NCBI RefSeq assembly: GCF_900446215.1
Contig: NZ_UAQZ01000015.1
Coordinates: forward strand, 248,001 to 312,000
Origin: Burkholderia cenocepacia
GTDB taxonomy: Bacteria; Pseudomonadota; Gammaproteobacteria; Burkholderiales; Burkholderiaceae
Length of the DNA stretch: 64,000 nucleotides
Direction: 5' to 3'
Shown: piece after piece, positions 8,611 through 18,463 of the stretch
How positions within the stretch are numbered: the first letter of the stretch is position 1
Layout: every line of letters begins with the position of its first letter
The notes under the pieces: model-generated
Databases searched by the model: none
Seen by the model: the letters and a program-made list of their open reading frames with translations, nothing else
Told to the model about the DNA's origin: nothing
Position numbers and translations under genes: made by a program

Positions 8611-9408
8611 ATGGTCCGCGGTTCCGCCGAGCGCACGATGCGCGTCGTTTTGTCGCAGGTTCGAACGCTGGTCGTGCGCGTTGCCGCGGTCGCATTGCCG
8701 AATCGCTGCGCGTTGTGCGGCAATTTGTCACACGAAGTGATTTGCGGCGCCTGCGATGCCGCGTACTGGAATGAAGCGAGGCTGCGCTGCGCGGTCTGCG
8801 CGCTGCCGCTCGGCGTCGGGCATGCGCGATCGCTTGGCGGCCGTCGTACCGGCGCCGGCCGCGCGACCGCGTACCGGTGCGACGCGTGCCGCACCGCGCC
8901 GCCGCCGTTCGATGCGACGCTCGCGCTTGCCGATTACCGCGCACCGCTCGACGGGCTCGCGCGCGGCCTGAAGTTTCACGCGCGACTCGCGCTCGGCGGC
9001 GAATTCGCGGCCCGGCTCGCCCGGCTGGTCGACGATACGCACGGCGCGAGCGGCTTCGACCTCGTTGCGCCGGTGCCGCTGTCGCACCGGCGGCTCGTCG
9101 CGCGCGGCTACAACCAGACGTGGGCGATCGCACGTCCGCTCGCGCGCCGGCTCCGCGTGCAAGCGGACGCAACCTTGCTCACGCGCGTCGCCGACACCGC
9201 GCCGCAGTCGCGGCTCGACCGGCACGCACGGCGCGACAACGTGATGTCGGCTTTCGCGGTGGCCGGCGGCGTCGCCGGCCGCCACATCGCGCTCGTCGAC
9301 GACGTGATGACGTCCGGCGCGACGCTCGCGGCGGCCGCGCAGGCGCTGAAGGCGGCGGGCGCCGCGCGCGTGACGAATCTGGTTGCGCTGCGCACCGCCA
9401 GGGATTAA
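8611..9408 (+). CDS. ComF family phosphoribosyltransferase-like protein
   Basis: A 265-residue protein. The N-terminal third has paired cysteines (CALC, CGAC, CAVC, CDAC), a double zinc-ribbon pattern. The C-terminal half has the PRPP-loop signature 'HIALVDDVMTSGATL'. This is the ComF/GntX build; ComF is needed for DNA uptake in some bacteria, but the reaction is not settled. AGGAG lies 7 nt before the ATG at 8611. It is divergent from the BioC-like gene and 102 bp before trmL. Confidence 0.88.
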   Translation: MVRGSAERTMRVVLSQVRTLVVRVAAVALPNRCALCGNLSHEVICGACDAAYWNEARLRCAVCALPLGVGHARSLGGRRTGAGRATAYRCDACRTAPPPFDATLALADYRAPLDGLARGLKFHARLALGGEFAARLARLVDDTHGASGFDLVAPVPLSHRRLVARGYNQTWAIARPLARRLRVQADATLLTRVADTAPQSRLDRHARRDNVMSAFAVAGGVAGRHIALVDDVMTSGATLAAAAQALKAAGAARVTNLVALRTARD

Positions 9409-9510
9409 TTAGAGAGAGAGGCCGGCCGCCGCGAATGCGGCCGTCAAGAACCGGTCGGCCGGGAGCCCGCGCGCGTTGCGCGGCTCCGGCCGGCCCAGCC
9501 AAACCGAAAC

Positions 9511-9981
9511 ATGTTCAACGTCGTCCTCGTCGCCCCCGAAATTCCGCCGAACACCGGCAACGTGATCCGCCTGTGCGCGAACACCGGCGCGCACCTGCAC
9601 CTGATCGAGCCGCTCGGCTTTCCGCTCGACGACGCGCGCATGCGTCGCGCCGGCCTCGACTATCACGAGTATGCGCAAATGCGCGTGCACCGCAACTGGG
9701 ACGCATTCGTCGCCTCCGAAGCGCCCGATCCCGCGCGGATGTTCGCGTTCACGACGCGCGGCTCGGGCCGCTTCCACGATCGTGCGTTCCTGCCCGGCGA
9801 CTGGTTCGTGTTCGGCTCGGAAACGCGCGGCCTGCCGGCCGAGCTGCTCGAACGCTTCCCGAACGAACAGCGCGTGCGCCTGCCGATGCGACCCGACAAC
9901 CGCAGCCTGAACCTGTCGAACACGGTCGCGGTGGTCGTGTTCGAGGCGTGGCGCCAGGCCGGCTTCGAAGGCGGCGCCTGA
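9511..9981 (+). CDS. trmL: tRNA (cytidine/uridine-34 2'-O)-methyltransferase
   Basis: A 156-residue SPOUT-fold enzyme, the usual length for TrmL. It starts with 'MFNVVLVAPEIPPNTGN' and has the trefoil-knot motifs 'FGSETRGLP' and 'NRSLNLSNTVAVVVFEAW' that bind SAM. It methylates the wobble-base ribose of two tRNA-Leu species. The gene converges with the macrodomain gene, 27 bp away. Confidence 0.95.
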   Translation: MFNVVLVAPEIPPNTGNVIRLCANTGAHLHLIEPLGFPLDDARMRRAGLDYHEYAQMRVHRNWDAFVASEAPDPARMFAFTTRGSGRFHDRAFLPGDWFVFGSETRGLPAELLERFPNEQRVRLPMRPDNRSLNLSNTVAVVVFEAWRQAGFEGGA

Positions 9982-10008
9982 CGCTCGTCGCGCGCGGCGT
10001 CGAACGCG

Positions 10009-10533
10009 TCAGGTTCGCGCGAGCCGTGCGCGGTACAGGTCGTAGATATCGGGAGAAAAGCACGCGAACACCACGCGTGTGAGGTTCGGCGCCTGCGCGA
10101 GCATCTCGGCGACGGTGCCGACCGCGATATCGACGGCGGCTTCGGCCGGATAGCGGTAGACCCCGCAACTGATCGCCGGGAACGCGATCGACGTCGCGGC
10201 GACTTCTTCGGCCAGCTCGATCGCGCGCCGGTAGCACGACGCGAGCAACTCGGCCTCGCCACGCGCGCCGCCGTACCAGACCGGCCCGACCGCGTGGATC
10301 ACATAGCGCGCCGGCAGCCCGTGGCCGCGCGTGAGCTTCGCGTCGCCGGTGTCGCAGCCGCCGAGCGTGCGGCACTCGGCGAGCAGGCCGGGGCCGGCCG
10401 CGCGGTGAATCGCGCCGTCGACACCGCCCCCGCCGAGCAGCGAGCCGTTCGCGGCGTTGACGATTGCGTCGACCTCGAGCGTCGTGATGTCGACGACTTG
10501 CGCATCGAGCGTGGTGGAATGGATCTGCAGCAT
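10009..10533 (-). CDS. Macrodomain protein, O-acetyl-ADP-ribose deacetylase-like
   Basis: A 174-residue single macrodomain close to YmdB in length. It has '[27 protein letters not shown]', the ADP-ribose-binding loop of MacroD-type enzymes (residues about 22-48), and the later '[10 protein letters not shown]' loop. Members hydrolyse O-acetyl-ADP-ribose or remove ADP-ribose from proteins; YmdB also affects RNase III. GAGG lies upstream of the ATG at 10533. It follows gpsA by 92 bp. Confidence 0.9.
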   Translation of the reverse strand: MLQIHSTTLDAQVVDITTLEVDAIVNAANGSLLGGGGVDGAIHRAAGPGLLAECRTLGGCDTGDAKLTRGHGLPARYVIHAVGPVWYGGARGEAELLASCYRRAIELAEEVAATSIAFPAISCGVYRYPAEAAVDIAVGTVAEMLAQAPNLTRVVFACFSPDIYDLYRARLART

Positions 10534-10625
10534 GACGACCTCGCGGAACGCCGGAGATTGTTCAAGCGTAGTCCGCTTTGGCGCCGCGCGCCCGGCGCAA
10601 CCGTGCCGGGCGAACCCGGCTCGCG

Positions 10626-11624
10626 CTACTCGGCGCGCGCGTCGCGGCGCAACAGGCCGCTGACGGCGTCGCGCGGCGCGATGCCGTCGAACAGCACCCC
10701 GCACACGGCTTCCGCAATCGGCATTTCGATCGATTGCGCGCGCGCGAGCGCCAGCACGGCCTGCGCGCAGCGCACGCCTTCGGCCACGTGGCCGAGCGCG
10801 CCGAGGATGTCGTTGAGCGTGCGGCCGGCCGCCAGTTGCAGGCCGACCGTGCGGTTGCGCGACAGGTCGCCCGTCGCGGTGAGGATCAGGTCGCCGAGGC
10901 CCGTGAGGCCCGTGAAGGTTTCCGCGCGGCCGCCGAGCGCCACGCCGAGCCGCGACATTTCGGCGAGGCCACGCGTGATCAGCGCGGCGCGTGCGTTCAG
11001 CCCGAGGCCGAGGCCGTCGGAAATGCCGGTCGCGATCGCCAGCACGTTCTTCACCGCGCCGCCGACCTCGACGCCGACCACGTCGTCGCCCGTATAGATC
11101 CGCATCGCGCCGTGATGGAACGCGGCGAGCGTGCGCTCGCGGCATCCGGCCGACGTGCTCGCCACCGTCAATGCGACGGGCAGCGACTGCCCGACCTCGC
11201 GCGCGAAACTCGGGCCCGACAGCACGCCGTTGCTCTGCTGTCCGGGCAGCTCGGCCGCGATCACCTGATGCGGCAGCAGGTGCGTGTCGGCCTCGAAGCC
11301 CTTGCAGACCCAGACGATATGCGCGGGCACGCAGCCGGCATCGCGCATCGCGTGACACAGCGTGCGCAGCCCGGCCACCGGCGCGGCGATCACGCACAGC
11401 GCGTCGTCCGCGGCGCCATGCGCGAGCGCGACGCCGAGATCGGCGTCGTAGCGCAGCGCGTCAGGCAACGCGATGCCGTCCAGATAGCGGGAATTTTCGT
11501 GCCGGGCCTGCAGCCCGGCGATGAGCGCGGCGTCGCGCGCCCACAAAAGCGTATCGTGCCGCGCGGCCAGATGGCCCGCGAGCGCGGTGCCCCAGGCACC
11601 GGCGCCGAGAACGGCTACTTTCAT
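10626..11624 (-). CDS. gpsA: Glycerol-3-phosphate dehydrogenase [NAD(P)+]
   Basis: A 332-residue soluble enzyme. The Rossmann motif '[14 protein letters not shown]' is at the N-terminus, followed by '[10 protein letters not shown]', the catalytic Lys in '[12 protein letters not shown]' and '[16 protein letters not shown]', all diagnostic for GpsA. It makes sn-glycerol 3-phosphate for phospholipid synthesis. I use the second ATG (11624), which begins the family N-terminus; an ATG at 11633 would add three residues. It lies 25 bp after secB, in the usual secB-gpsA order. Confidence 0.97.
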   Translation of the reverse strand: MKVAVLGAGAWGTALAGHLAARHDTLLWARDAALIAGLQARHENSRYLDGIALPDALRYDADLGVALAHGAADDALCVIAAPVAGLRTLCHAMRDAGCVPAHIVWVCKGFEADTHLLPHQVIAAELPGQQSNGVLSGPSFAREVGQSLPVALTVASTSAGCRERTLAAFHHGAMRIYTGDDVVGVEVGGAVKNVLAIATGISDGLGLGLNARAALITRGLAEMSRLGVALGGRAETFTGLTGLGDLILTATGDLSRNRTVGLQLAAGRTLNDILGALGHVAEGVRCAQAVLALARAQSIEMPIAEAVCGVLFDGIAPRDAVSGLLRRDARAE

Positions 11625-11649
11625 ACCCAGCACCGGTCCGAGCGAAACG

Positions 11650-12141
11650 TCAGTTCAGCGTCGTGCCATTCGGCGCGCCGTTCGGTGCGCCTGCCGCACC
11701 AGCCTGCTGCTGGAGCTGCGCGAGACGCTGCTCGTACAGCGCCTGGAAGTTGATTTCCGCGAGGTGGATCGGCGGGAAGCCGGCGCGCGTGATCGCGTCG
11801 GCGATGTTCGAGCGCAGGTACGGGAACAGGATCGTCGGGCATGCGATGCCGACGAGCGGGTCGAGCTGTTCGTCCGGAATGTTGCGAATGTCGAAAATGC
11901 CGGCCTGCTTCGCTTCGATCAGGAACGCGACCTTGTCCTTCACCTTCGCGGTGACGGTACCCGACACGACGACTTCGAACACGCTTTCCGCGAGGCGGTC
12001 GGCCTTGACGTCGACTTCGACTTCAACCGACGGCATGTCCTGCTCGAGGAAGATCGCCGGCGAATTCGGCTGCTCGAGCGACATATCCTTCAGGTAGACG
12101 CGCTGGATGTTGAAGAACGGTTGGTTTTCGACGTCGGACAT
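11650..12141 (-). CDS. secB: Protein-export chaperone SecB
   Basis: A 163-residue protein, the normal length. '[19 protein letters not shown]' near the N-terminus and '[20 protein letters not shown]' are strong SecB signatures. SecB forms a tetramer that holds exported proteins unfolded and hands them to SecA. The Ala/Pro/Asn-rich C-terminal tail is variable in the family. It sits between grxC and gpsA, an order also seen in enterobacteria. Confidence 0.98.
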   Translation of the reverse strand: MSDVENQPFFNIQRVYLKDMSLEQPNSPAIFLEQDMPSVEVEVDVKADRLAESVFEVVVSGTVTAKVKDKVAFLIEAKQAGIFDIRNIPDEQLDPLVGIACPTILFPYLRSNIADAITRAGFPPIHLAEINFQALYEQRLAQLQQQAGAAGAPNGAPNGTTLN

Positions 12142-12248
12142 GGTGTTTCCCTAAAAGTGGTGACGGGGCGGCCCGGCTGTTCGCCGGCCGCCACGGATGA
12201 ATCCTGCGCGCCCAAGCCGCGGCGCGGCCGGCGGCCATTCTGCCCTAA

Positions 12249-12509
12249 TCAGGCCGCTTGCAGAAGCGGCACGAGGCCGCCTTCGCGGTCGAGCTTCGAC
12301 AGATCGTCGTAGCCGCCGACGTGCGTGTCGCCGATATAGATCTGCGGCACCGTGCGGCGCCCCGTGCGCGTCATCATTTCCTCGCGGCGGGCCGGATCGC
12401 GATCGATCAGCACCTTTTCGATCTGCTCGACGCCGCGCAGCTTCAGCAGGCGCTCGGCCTGCATGCAATACGGACACACCTGCGTGCTGTACATCAAAAC
12501 CTTGTTCAC
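12249..12509 (-). CDS. grxC: Glutaredoxin 3
   Basis: An 86-residue glutaredoxin with the CPYC dithiol site at residues 12-15, 'TVPQIYIGDTHVGGYDDL' (cis-Pro and GSH-binding loop), and the normal length of GrxC. It reduces disulfides with glutathione. The start is a GTG at 12509; the sequence GTGA overlaps the rhodanese stop by 4 nt, so translation of the two is likely coupled. Confidence 0.95.
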   Translation of the reverse strand: MNKVLMYSTQVCPYCMQAERLLKLRGVEQIEKVLIDRDPARREEMMTRTGRRTVPQIYIGDTHVGGYDDLSKLDREGGLVPLLQAA

Positions 12510-12928
12510 TTCGCCACTCCTTGTTTGACGACCGGCATCCCGGCCTGCTGCCAGGCGGCCACGCCGCCTTCGAGCACGTGCACCTCGGCGTACCCCGCCG
12601 CCTCGACCTCGCGCGCCGCCTTCTGCGACTGCTGGCCGTTCTGGCAGACGAGCAGCACCGGGGTGCTCTTGTTCTTCGCGACCTGCGCAATTTTCGCGCC
12701 GATCTCGCCCGCCGCGACCTGACGCGCCGACGGCAGGTGGCCGGCGGCGAAGTCGGACGCGGCGCGCAGGTCGATCACGACCGCGTTGCGGCGATTGATG
12801 AGCTGCGTCGCCTCGGCGGCCGACAGGCCGCCGCGGCCGCGGCGCAGGGCCGGCCATGCGAGCAGGCCGCCAGAAACCAGCAGGATCGCGATAAGGGCCA
12901 GGTTCGTGTAATTGGTAAAGAACGTCAC
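12506..12928 (-). CDS. Membrane-anchored rhodanese-like protein
   Basis: A 140-residue protein with an N-terminal membrane helix (about residues 8-26) and a rhodanese domain. 'VVIDLRAASDFAAGHLPSA' and the active-site loop 'VCQNGQQS' with Cys95 are visible. This corresponds to the YibN family, which in E. coli also sits before grxC and secB. Likely a sulfurtransferase or a redox-linked membrane factor; the substrate is unknown. It starts with GTG at 12928, as no ATG is well placed. Confidence 0.88.
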   Translation of the reverse strand: MTFFTNYTNLALIAILLVSGGLLAWPALRRGRGGLSAAEATQLINRRNAVVIDLRAASDFAAGHLPSARQVAAGEIGAKIAQVAKNKSTPVLLVCQNGQQSQKAAREVEAAGYAEVHVLEGGVAAWQQAGMPVVKQGVAK

Positions 12929-13064
12929 GGAATGCCGCCGGAAAAAGAGAAATCGGATGAGGACAATCCCGCCATTATAAAATAACCGTCTTGCGCGATG
13001 TCGGGCCCCGGTTCGGTCCCGTGCGACGCGCCCCGCTTCCCTATCACTACCGACCGCAAGATCC

Positions 13065-13811
13065 ATGTACAAACTCGTTCTCATCCGCCACGGCGAATCG
13101 ACGTGGAACAAGGAAAACCGCTTCACCGGCTGGGTCGACGTCGACCTGACCGAACAGGGTCGCAACGAGGCCTATCAGGCCGGCGAATTGCTCAAGGAGG
13201 CCGGCTACACGTTCGACATCGCGTACACGTCGGTGCTCAAGCGCGCGATCCGCACGCTGTGGCACGTGCAGGACAAGATGGACCTGATGTACCTGCCGGT
13301 CGTCCATTCGTGGCGCCTGAACGAGCGCCACTACGGTGCGCTGTCGGGCCTGAACAAGGCGGAAACGGCCGCCAAATTCGGCGACGAGCAGGTGCTCGTG
13401 TGGCGTCGCAGCTACGACACGCCGCCGCCCGCCCTCGAGCCGACCGACGAACGCGCGCCGTTCAACGACCCGCGCTACGCGAAGGTGCCGCGCGAGCAGC
13501 TGCCGCTCACCGAGTGCCTGAAGGACACGGTCGCGCGCGTGCTGCCGCTGTGGAACGAGTCGATCGCGCCGGCGGTGCGCGCCGGCAAGCAGGTGCTGAT
13601 CGCCGCGCACGGCAACTCGCTGCGCGCGCTGATCAAGTACCTCGACGGCATCTCGGACAGCGACATCGTCGGCCTGAACATCCCGAACGGCGTGCCGCTC
13701 GTCTATGAGCTCGACGAGAATCTGAAGCCGATCAAGCACTATTACCTCGGCGACCAGGAAGCGATCGCGCAGGCGCAGGCCGCCGTCGCGAAGCAAGGCA
13801 AGGCGGGCTGA
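13065..13811 (+). CDS. gpmA: 2,3-bisphosphoglycerate-dependent phosphoglycerate mutase
   Basis: A 248-residue glycolytic enzyme. '[18 protein letters not shown]' carries the phosphorylated His9, '[14 protein letters not shown]' the catalytic Glu, and '[14 protein letters not shown]' the second His. It interconverts 3- and 2-phosphoglycerate. The gene is divergent from the rhodanese-grxC-secB-gpsA group and is followed by a hairpin with a T-run. Confidence 0.98.
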   Translation: MYKLVLIRHGESTWNKENRFTGWVDVDLTEQGRNEAYQAGELLKEAGYTFDIAYTSVLKRAIRTLWHVQDKMDLMYLPVVHSWRLNERHYGALSGLNKAETAAKFGDEQVLVWRRSYDTPPPALEPTDERAPFNDPRYAKVPREQLPLTECLKDTVARVLPLWNESIAPAVRAGKQVLIAAHGNSLRALIKYLDGISDSDIVGLNIPNGVPLVYELDENLKPIKHYYLGDQEAIAQAQAAVAKQGKAG

Positions 13812-13929
13812 CGCCCGACGCGGCGGGCAGGCCCGGTTCCGGCGCGGCGCGCCCGGCCCCGGTCGCCCGCTGCACGCTGCACGCCGCGCGAACCTTCGCG
13901 GCCCCGCTGCGGTCGAACCCGCTTTCGAA

Positions 13930-13964
13930 CCGCAGCGCCCCCGCCGGGGCCTCTGCGGCCTTTT
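13930..13964 (+). terminator. Terminator downstream of gpmA
   Basis: A two-part stem: CCGCAG pairs with CTGCGG, and inside it GCCCC pairs with GGGGC around the loop CGCC. CC and TTTT follow at 13959-13964. It lies about 120 bp after the gpmA stop and before the ctpA promoter region. Confidence 0.6.
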
Positions 13965-14007
13965 CGACGCTTTTCGCGCCGTTCCACTGAGTTATCGGAC
14001 GAACAGT

Positions 14008-14013
14008 TATACT
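14008..14013 (+). promoter_or_regulatory. Candidate -10 element for ctpA
   Basis: TATACT stands out in this GC-rich gap, 54 bp before the ctpA start. No good -35 is visible at the usual distance, so this is tentative. Confidence 0.35.
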
Positions 14014-14067
14014 TGTCCGCTACATCCCCGCTACCGCCACGCGCTTCCCGACCGCACCAGACTCTCT

Positions 14068-15621
14068 ATGCGAATGAATTTGAAGAACATCGGCCTGATT
14101 GCCGCGGGCCTCGCCACGGGCGTGTTCGCCACGCTGCAGGTTTCCGCATCGGCCGAGCAGACCGCCACGGCGCCGCTTCCCCTCGACCAGCTCCGCCTGT
14201 TCGCGGAGGTATTCGGGCAGATCAAGCGCGAGTACGTCGAACCGGTCGACGACAAGAAGCTGCTGACGGCGGCGATCAAGGGCATGGTGTCGAGCCTCGA
14301 TCCGCACTCGTCGTTCCTCGACAAGACCGACTATGACGAGCTGCAGGAGCAAACGAAGGGCCGCTTCGCGGGTCTCGGCATCGAGATCTCGCAGGAAGAC
14401 GGCCTCGTCAAGGTGATCTCGCCGATCGAGGACACCCCCGCGTTCCGCGCCGGCATCCGTCCGGGCGACCTGATCACGCGCATCAACGACAAGCCGGTGC
14501 GCGGCATGACGCTCGACAAGGCCGTCAAGCAGATGCGCGGCGAGCCGGGCACCAAGGTCACGCTGACGATCTTCCGCAAGAGCGACGACCGCACGTTCCC
14601 GGTCACGGTCACGCGCGCGATCATCAAGGTCCAGAGCGTGAAGATGAAGATGCTCGATCCGGGCTACGCGTATGTCCGCATCACGAGCTTCCAGGAGCGC
14701 ACGACGCCCGATCTCGCGCAGAAGCTGCAGGACATCGCGCGCCAGCAACCGAACCTGAAGGGCCTCATCCTCGACCTGCGCAACAACGGCGGCGGCCTGC
14801 TGCAGAGCGCGGTCGGCGTGGCCGGCGCGTTCCTGCCGCCCGACTCGGTCGTCGTGTCGACCAACGGCCAGATCCCCGATTCGAAGCAGGTCTACCGCGA
14901 TACGTACGACAACTATCGCCTGCCGTCCTTCGACGGCGATCCGCTGAAGAACCTGCCGCCGATCTTCAAGACCGTGCCGATGATCGTGCTGACGAACGCG
15001 TATTCGGCGTCCGCGTCGGAAATCGTCGCCGGTGCGCTGCAGGATTCGAAGCGCGCGCAGATCATGGGCAAGACGACGTTCGGCAAGGGTTCGGTGCAGA
15101 CGGTGCGCCCGATGACGGCCGACACCGCGCTGCGTCTGACCACCGCGTACTACTACACGCCGAGCGGCCGCTCCATCCAGAACAAGGGCATCACGCCGGA
15201 CGTGCCGGTCGATCAGTACGCGGACGGCGATCCGGACGACGTGCTCGTGACGCGCGAGGTCGACTACACGAACCACCTCGCGAACACGCAGGATCCGAAC
15301 GAGAAGAAGGAGCAGGAAGAACGCGAACAGCGCCGGATGGATCAGCTGCGCATTCTCGAAGAGCAGAACGACAAGAAGACGCCGGAGCAACGCCAGAAGG
15401 ATCGCGATCGCAAGCCGATCGAGTTCGGCAGCGCCGACGACTTCATGATGCAGCAGGCGCTCAACAAGCTCGAAGGCAAGCCGGTCCAGGAATCGAAGTC
15501 GCTGCTCGCCGAGAGCACGACCAAGAGCCCGGCCGCGAAGGCGGCGACGGCGTCGAAGGCATCGGGCGCAAGCGCCGCGAAGCCGGCTTCCGCACCGAAG
15601 CCCGCATCCGCGCCGAAGTAA
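14068..15621 (+). CDS. ctpA: S41 family carboxy-terminal processing protease
   Basis: A 517-residue periplasmic protease. A signal peptide (residues 1-27) is followed by a helical region, a PDZ domain (about residues 100-180: 'GLGIEISQEDGLVKVISPIEDTPA'), and the S41 core with the catalytic Ser in 'AYSASASEIVAG' and Lys in 'GKTTFGKGSVQ'. CtpA enzymes trim C-termini of envelope proteins and cell-wall hydrolases. The C-terminal 45 residues are low-complexity Ala/Ser/Lys/Pro (SAPKPASAPK). A strong terminator follows. Confidence 0.95.
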   Translation: MRMNLKNIGLIAAGLATGVFATLQVSASAEQTATAPLPLDQLRLFAEVFGQIKREYVEPVDDKKLLTAAIKGMVSSLDPHSSFLDKTDYDELQEQTKGRFAGLGIEISQEDGLVKVISPIEDTPAFRAGIRPGDLITRINDKPVRGMTLDKAVKQMRGEPGTKVTLTIFRKSDDRTFPVTVTRAIIKVQSVKMKMLDPGYAYVRITSFQERTTPDLAQKLQDIARQQPNLKGLILDLRNNGGGLLQSAVGVAGAFLPPDSVVVSTNGQIPDSKQVYRDTYDNYRLPSFDGDPLKNLPPIFKTVPMIVLTNAYSASASEIVAGALQDSKRAQIMGKTTFGKGSVQTVRPMTADTALRLTTAYYYTPSGRSIQNKGITPDVPVDQYADGDPDDVLVTREVDYTNHLANTQDPNEKKEQEEREQRRMDQLRILEEQNDKKTPEQRQKDRDRKPIEFGSADDFMMQQALNKLEGKPVQESKSLLAESTTKSPAAKAATASKASGASAAKPASAPKPASAPK

Positions 15622-15639
15622 GCGCCGGCCGGCATCGAA

Positions 15640-15675
15640 CGGGCCATCGCGGGAAGACCGCGATGGCCCGTTTTT
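15640..15675 (+). terminator. Strong rho-independent terminator after ctpA
   Basis: A perfect 13-bp stem (CGGGCCATCGCGG with its complement), a GAAGA loop, and TTTTT directly after the stem. It starts 19 bp after the ctpA stop and separates ctpA from the ThiF/MoeB-like gene. Confidence 0.88.
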
Positions 15676-15725
15676 CATGCGCGCCTAAAATAACGAACGT
15701 CCGCCCGCCTCGCTCACGACTCCCC

Positions 15726-16478
15726 ATGAACGACGATCAACTCCTTCGCTACTCCCGCCACATCCTCGTCGACGAGATCGGCATCGAGGCGCAGCAGCGC
15801 TTTCTCGATGCGCATGCGATCGTCGTCGGCGCGGGCGGCCTCGGCTCGCCGGCCGCGATGTATCTCGCGGCGTCCGGAGTCGGCACGCTCACGCTCGTCG
15901 ACGCCGACACGGTCGACCTCACGAACCTGCAGCGGCAGATCCTGCACGTGACGGCCTCGGTCGGCCGCAGCAAGGTCGAGTCGGGGCGCGACGCGCTCGC
16001 GCAACTGAACCCCGAGGTGACGGTGAACGCGGTCGCGGAGCGCGTCGACGATGCGTGGCTCGACGCGCACGTGCCGCATGCGAGCGTCGTGCTCGACTGC
16101 ACCGACAACTTCGCGACGCGGCACGCGATCAATCGCGCGTGCGTCGCGCACGGCGTGCCGCTCGTGTCGGGCGCCGCGCTGCGCTTCGACGGCCAGATCA
16201 GCACGTTCGACTTCCGCGACGCGGCCGCGCCCTGCTATGCGTGCGTGTTCCCGGAAGACCAGCCGTTCGAGGAAGTCGCGTGTTCGACGATGGGCGTGTT
16301 CGCGCCGACCGTCGGGATCATCGGCGCGATGCAGGCGGCCGAGGCGCTGCGCGTGATCGGCGGCATCGGCAAGACGCTCAACGGCCGGCTGATGATGCTC
16401 GATTCGCTGCGGATGGAATGGACGACGATGAAAATCGCGCGCCAGGCCGACTGCCCCGTGTGCGGGGGTCGGCACTGA
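15726..16478 (+). CDS. ThiF/MoeB/HesA family adenylyltransferase
   Basis: A 250-residue E1-like enzyme. 'RYSRHILVDEIGIEAQQRF' at the N-terminus, the ATP-binding 'VVGAGGLGSPAAMYL', 'DTVDLTNLQRQILH' and two zinc-binding CxxC pairs (CYAC, CPVC) are all MoeB/ThiF signatures. Such proteins adenylate the C-terminal Gly-Gly of MoaD or ThiS sulfur carriers. No carrier gene is adjacent, so the pathway (molybdopterin or thiamine) cannot be decided here. It converges with ptsI. Confidence 0.9.
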   Translation: MNDDQLLRYSRHILVDEIGIEAQQRFLDAHAIVVGAGGLGSPAAMYLAASGVGTLTLVDADTVDLTNLQRQILHVTASVGRSKVESGRDALAQLNPEVTVNAVAERVDDAWLDAHVPHASVVLDCTDNFATRHAINRACVAHGVPLVSGAALRFDGQISTFDFRDAAAPCYACVFPEDQPFEEVACSTMGVFAPTVGIIGAMQAAEALRVIGGIGKTLNGRLMMLDSLRMEWTTMKIARQADCPVCGGRH

Positions 16479-16545
16479 CGCGCGACGGGCATGCGCTGGA
16501 CGCGCATGCGTGACACTTCGCGACAGTTGGCGGCGACGAAAACGC

Positions 16546-18318
16546 CTACGCGGCCGCGTCCGCCCGCGGCTCGGCGACCGACAGCCGCTGCAGCGCCGCC
16601 TGCACTTCCTCCGGCTCGAACGCGGCCAGCACGTCGGCCGTCGGCTTTTCGAGCGCCTTCAGGTGCGCGCGCAGGATCTCCTGCTTCACGACGAGCAACT
16701 GGCTCGGGTGCATCGAGAACTCGGTGAGCCCCATCCCGAGCAACAGGCGCGTGAGCGCCGGGTCGCCCGCCATCTCCCCGCACACCGACACCGACACGCC
16801 CGCGCGCTTCGCTTCGCGCAGCGTGTACGCGATCAGATGCAGCACGGCCGGATGCAGCGGGTCGTACAAGTGCGCGACCGCGTTGTCCGCGCGATCGATC
16901 GCGAGCGTGTACTGAATCAGGTCGTTCGTGCCGATCGACAGGAAGTCGAAGCGCTTCAGGAACAGCGGCAGCGCGATCGCCGCGGCCGGGATCTCGATCA
17001 TCGCGCCGAGGCGCACGTTCGGATCGTATGCGAGCCCCGCGTCGTCAAGCTGGCGCTTCGCCTCGCGGATCAGGTCGAGCGTCTGGTCGATCTCCTGCGC
17101 ATGCGCGAGCATCGGGATCAGGATCTTCACCTGGCCGAACGCGGACGCGCGCAGGATCGCACGCAACTGCGTGAGGAACATCTGCGGCTCGGACAGGCTC
17201 CAGCGGATCGCGCGCAGCCCGAGCGCCGGGTTCGGCGCCGTTTCGTAGCCTTCGTCGAGCGCCTCGAGCGGTTTATCGGCGCCGACGTCGATCGTGCGGA
17301 TCGTCACCGGCATGCCCTTCATCCACTCGACGGCCCGCTTGTACGCGGCGAACTGCTCCTCCTCTTCCGGCATCTCCTTCTGATGCATGAACAGGAACTC
17401 GGAGCGGAACAGGCCGACGCCGACCGCGCCGGCCTCGACGGCCGCCTTCGCGTCGTCGGGCAGCTCGATGTTCGCGTACAGCTCGATCTTCGTGCCGCAC
17501 AACGTTTGCGTCGGCGAGAACTTCAGGCGCTGCAGCTTGCGTTGCTCCAGCAGCTTCTCGGACTGGCGGTACGAATATTCCTCGAGGACGATCGGCGCCG
17601 GATCGACGATCACGATGCCCTGGTCGCCGTCGACGATGATCAGGTCGTCCTGGCGGATCAGCGAGCTCGCGTGCTGCACGCCGACCGCGGCCGGAATGCC
17701 GAGACTGCGCGCGACGATCGCCGTGTGCGACGTGCGCCCGCCGAGATCGGTGACGAACGCCTGGAACGACTGCGTCTTGAACTGCATCATGTCGGCCGGC
17801 GCGATGTCGTGCGCGACGACGATCATGTCGTTCGTGCCGTTCCTGGCCGCGCCGTCGAGCGCCTGCGACGCGGACGGCGCACCGGCGAGCGCCTTCAGCA
17901 CACGCTCGACCACTTGCTCGATGTCGGCCTTGCGCTCGCGCAGGTACTCGTCCTCGATGTCGTCGAAATGGCGCGTCAGCAGTTCGAGTTGCTCGGTCAG
18001 CGCCCATTCGACGTTGTAGCGGCGCGTGCGGATCAGGTCGATGGTTTCCTGCACGAGCATCTCGTCGCTCAGGATCATCGTGTGGACGTCGATGAATGCG
18101 CCGACTTCGCTCGGGGTGTCGTCGGTCAGGTCGGCGCGCAGCGCTTCGAGCTCGCGACGCACGACGTCGAGCGCCGTGCGGAATCGCTCCACTTCGGCGT
18201 CGATCTGGTTGGCCTCGATCAGGTAATGGGCGACGTCGAGCGCCGCCGGCGCGATCAGATACGCTCGCCCGATCGCGATACCTCGTGAGACGGGAATGCC
18301 ATGCAGCGTGAAGGACAC
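16546..18318 (-). CDS. ptsI: PTS enzyme I, phosphoenolpyruvate-protein phosphotransferase
   Basis: A 590-residue enzyme. It starts 'SFTLHGIPVSRGIAIGRAYLI', has the phosphorylated His198 in 'GGRTSHTAIVARSLGIPA', and has the PEP-site motifs 'GVGLFRSEFLFM' and 'SIGTNDLIQYTLAIDRAD'. It passes phosphate from PEP to HPr. The start is a GTG at 18318 with AGGAGG upstream, much better than any upstream ATG. A T-rich hairpin lies between ptsH and this gene, so it may depend on read-through or its own promoter. Confidence 0.96.
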   Translation of the reverse strand: MSFTLHGIPVSRGIAIGRAYLIAPAALDVAHYLIEANQIDAEVERFRTALDVVRRELEALRADLTDDTPSEVGAFIDVHTMILSDEMLVQETIDLIRTRRYNVEWALTEQLELLTRHFDDIEDEYLRERKADIEQVVERVLKALAGAPSASQALDGAARNGTNDMIVVAHDIAPADMMQFKTQSFQAFVTDLGGRTSHTAIVARSLGIPAAVGVQHASSLIRQDDLIIVDGDQGIVIVDPAPIVLEEYSYRQSEKLLEQRKLQRLKFSPTQTLCGTKIELYANIELPDDAKAAVEAGAVGVGLFRSEFLFMHQKEMPEEEEQFAAYKRAVEWMKGMPVTIRTIDVGADKPLEALDEGYETAPNPALGLRAIRWSLSEPQMFLTQLRAILRASAFGQVKILIPMLAHAQEIDQTLDLIREAKRQLDDAGLAYDPNVRLGAMIEIPAAAIALPLFLKRFDFLSIGTNDLIQYTLAIDRADNAVAHLYDPLHPAVLHLIAYTLREAKRAGVSVSVCGEMAGDPALTRLLLGMGLTEFSMHPSQLLVVKQEILRAHLKALEKPTADVLAAFEPEEVQAALQRLSVAEPRADAAA

Positions 18319-18463
18319 GCGCACCTCCTCTGTACAAGTAAAGCCGCGGCACACTGCTGCGATGCGCTTATGACCCCGGTTAGCGATTATAAATTCCGCG
18401 ACTCCCTGCTGACTGCATGCAGCGCAGCATTGCGCATTCCGCATCAATGCTTCCGACGAAAAA

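Noticed and set aside
16510-18288. Open frame of 592 codons antisense to ptsI
   Set aside because: Low-complexity Arg/Asp composition, no motif; a shadow of the ptsI codon pattern.
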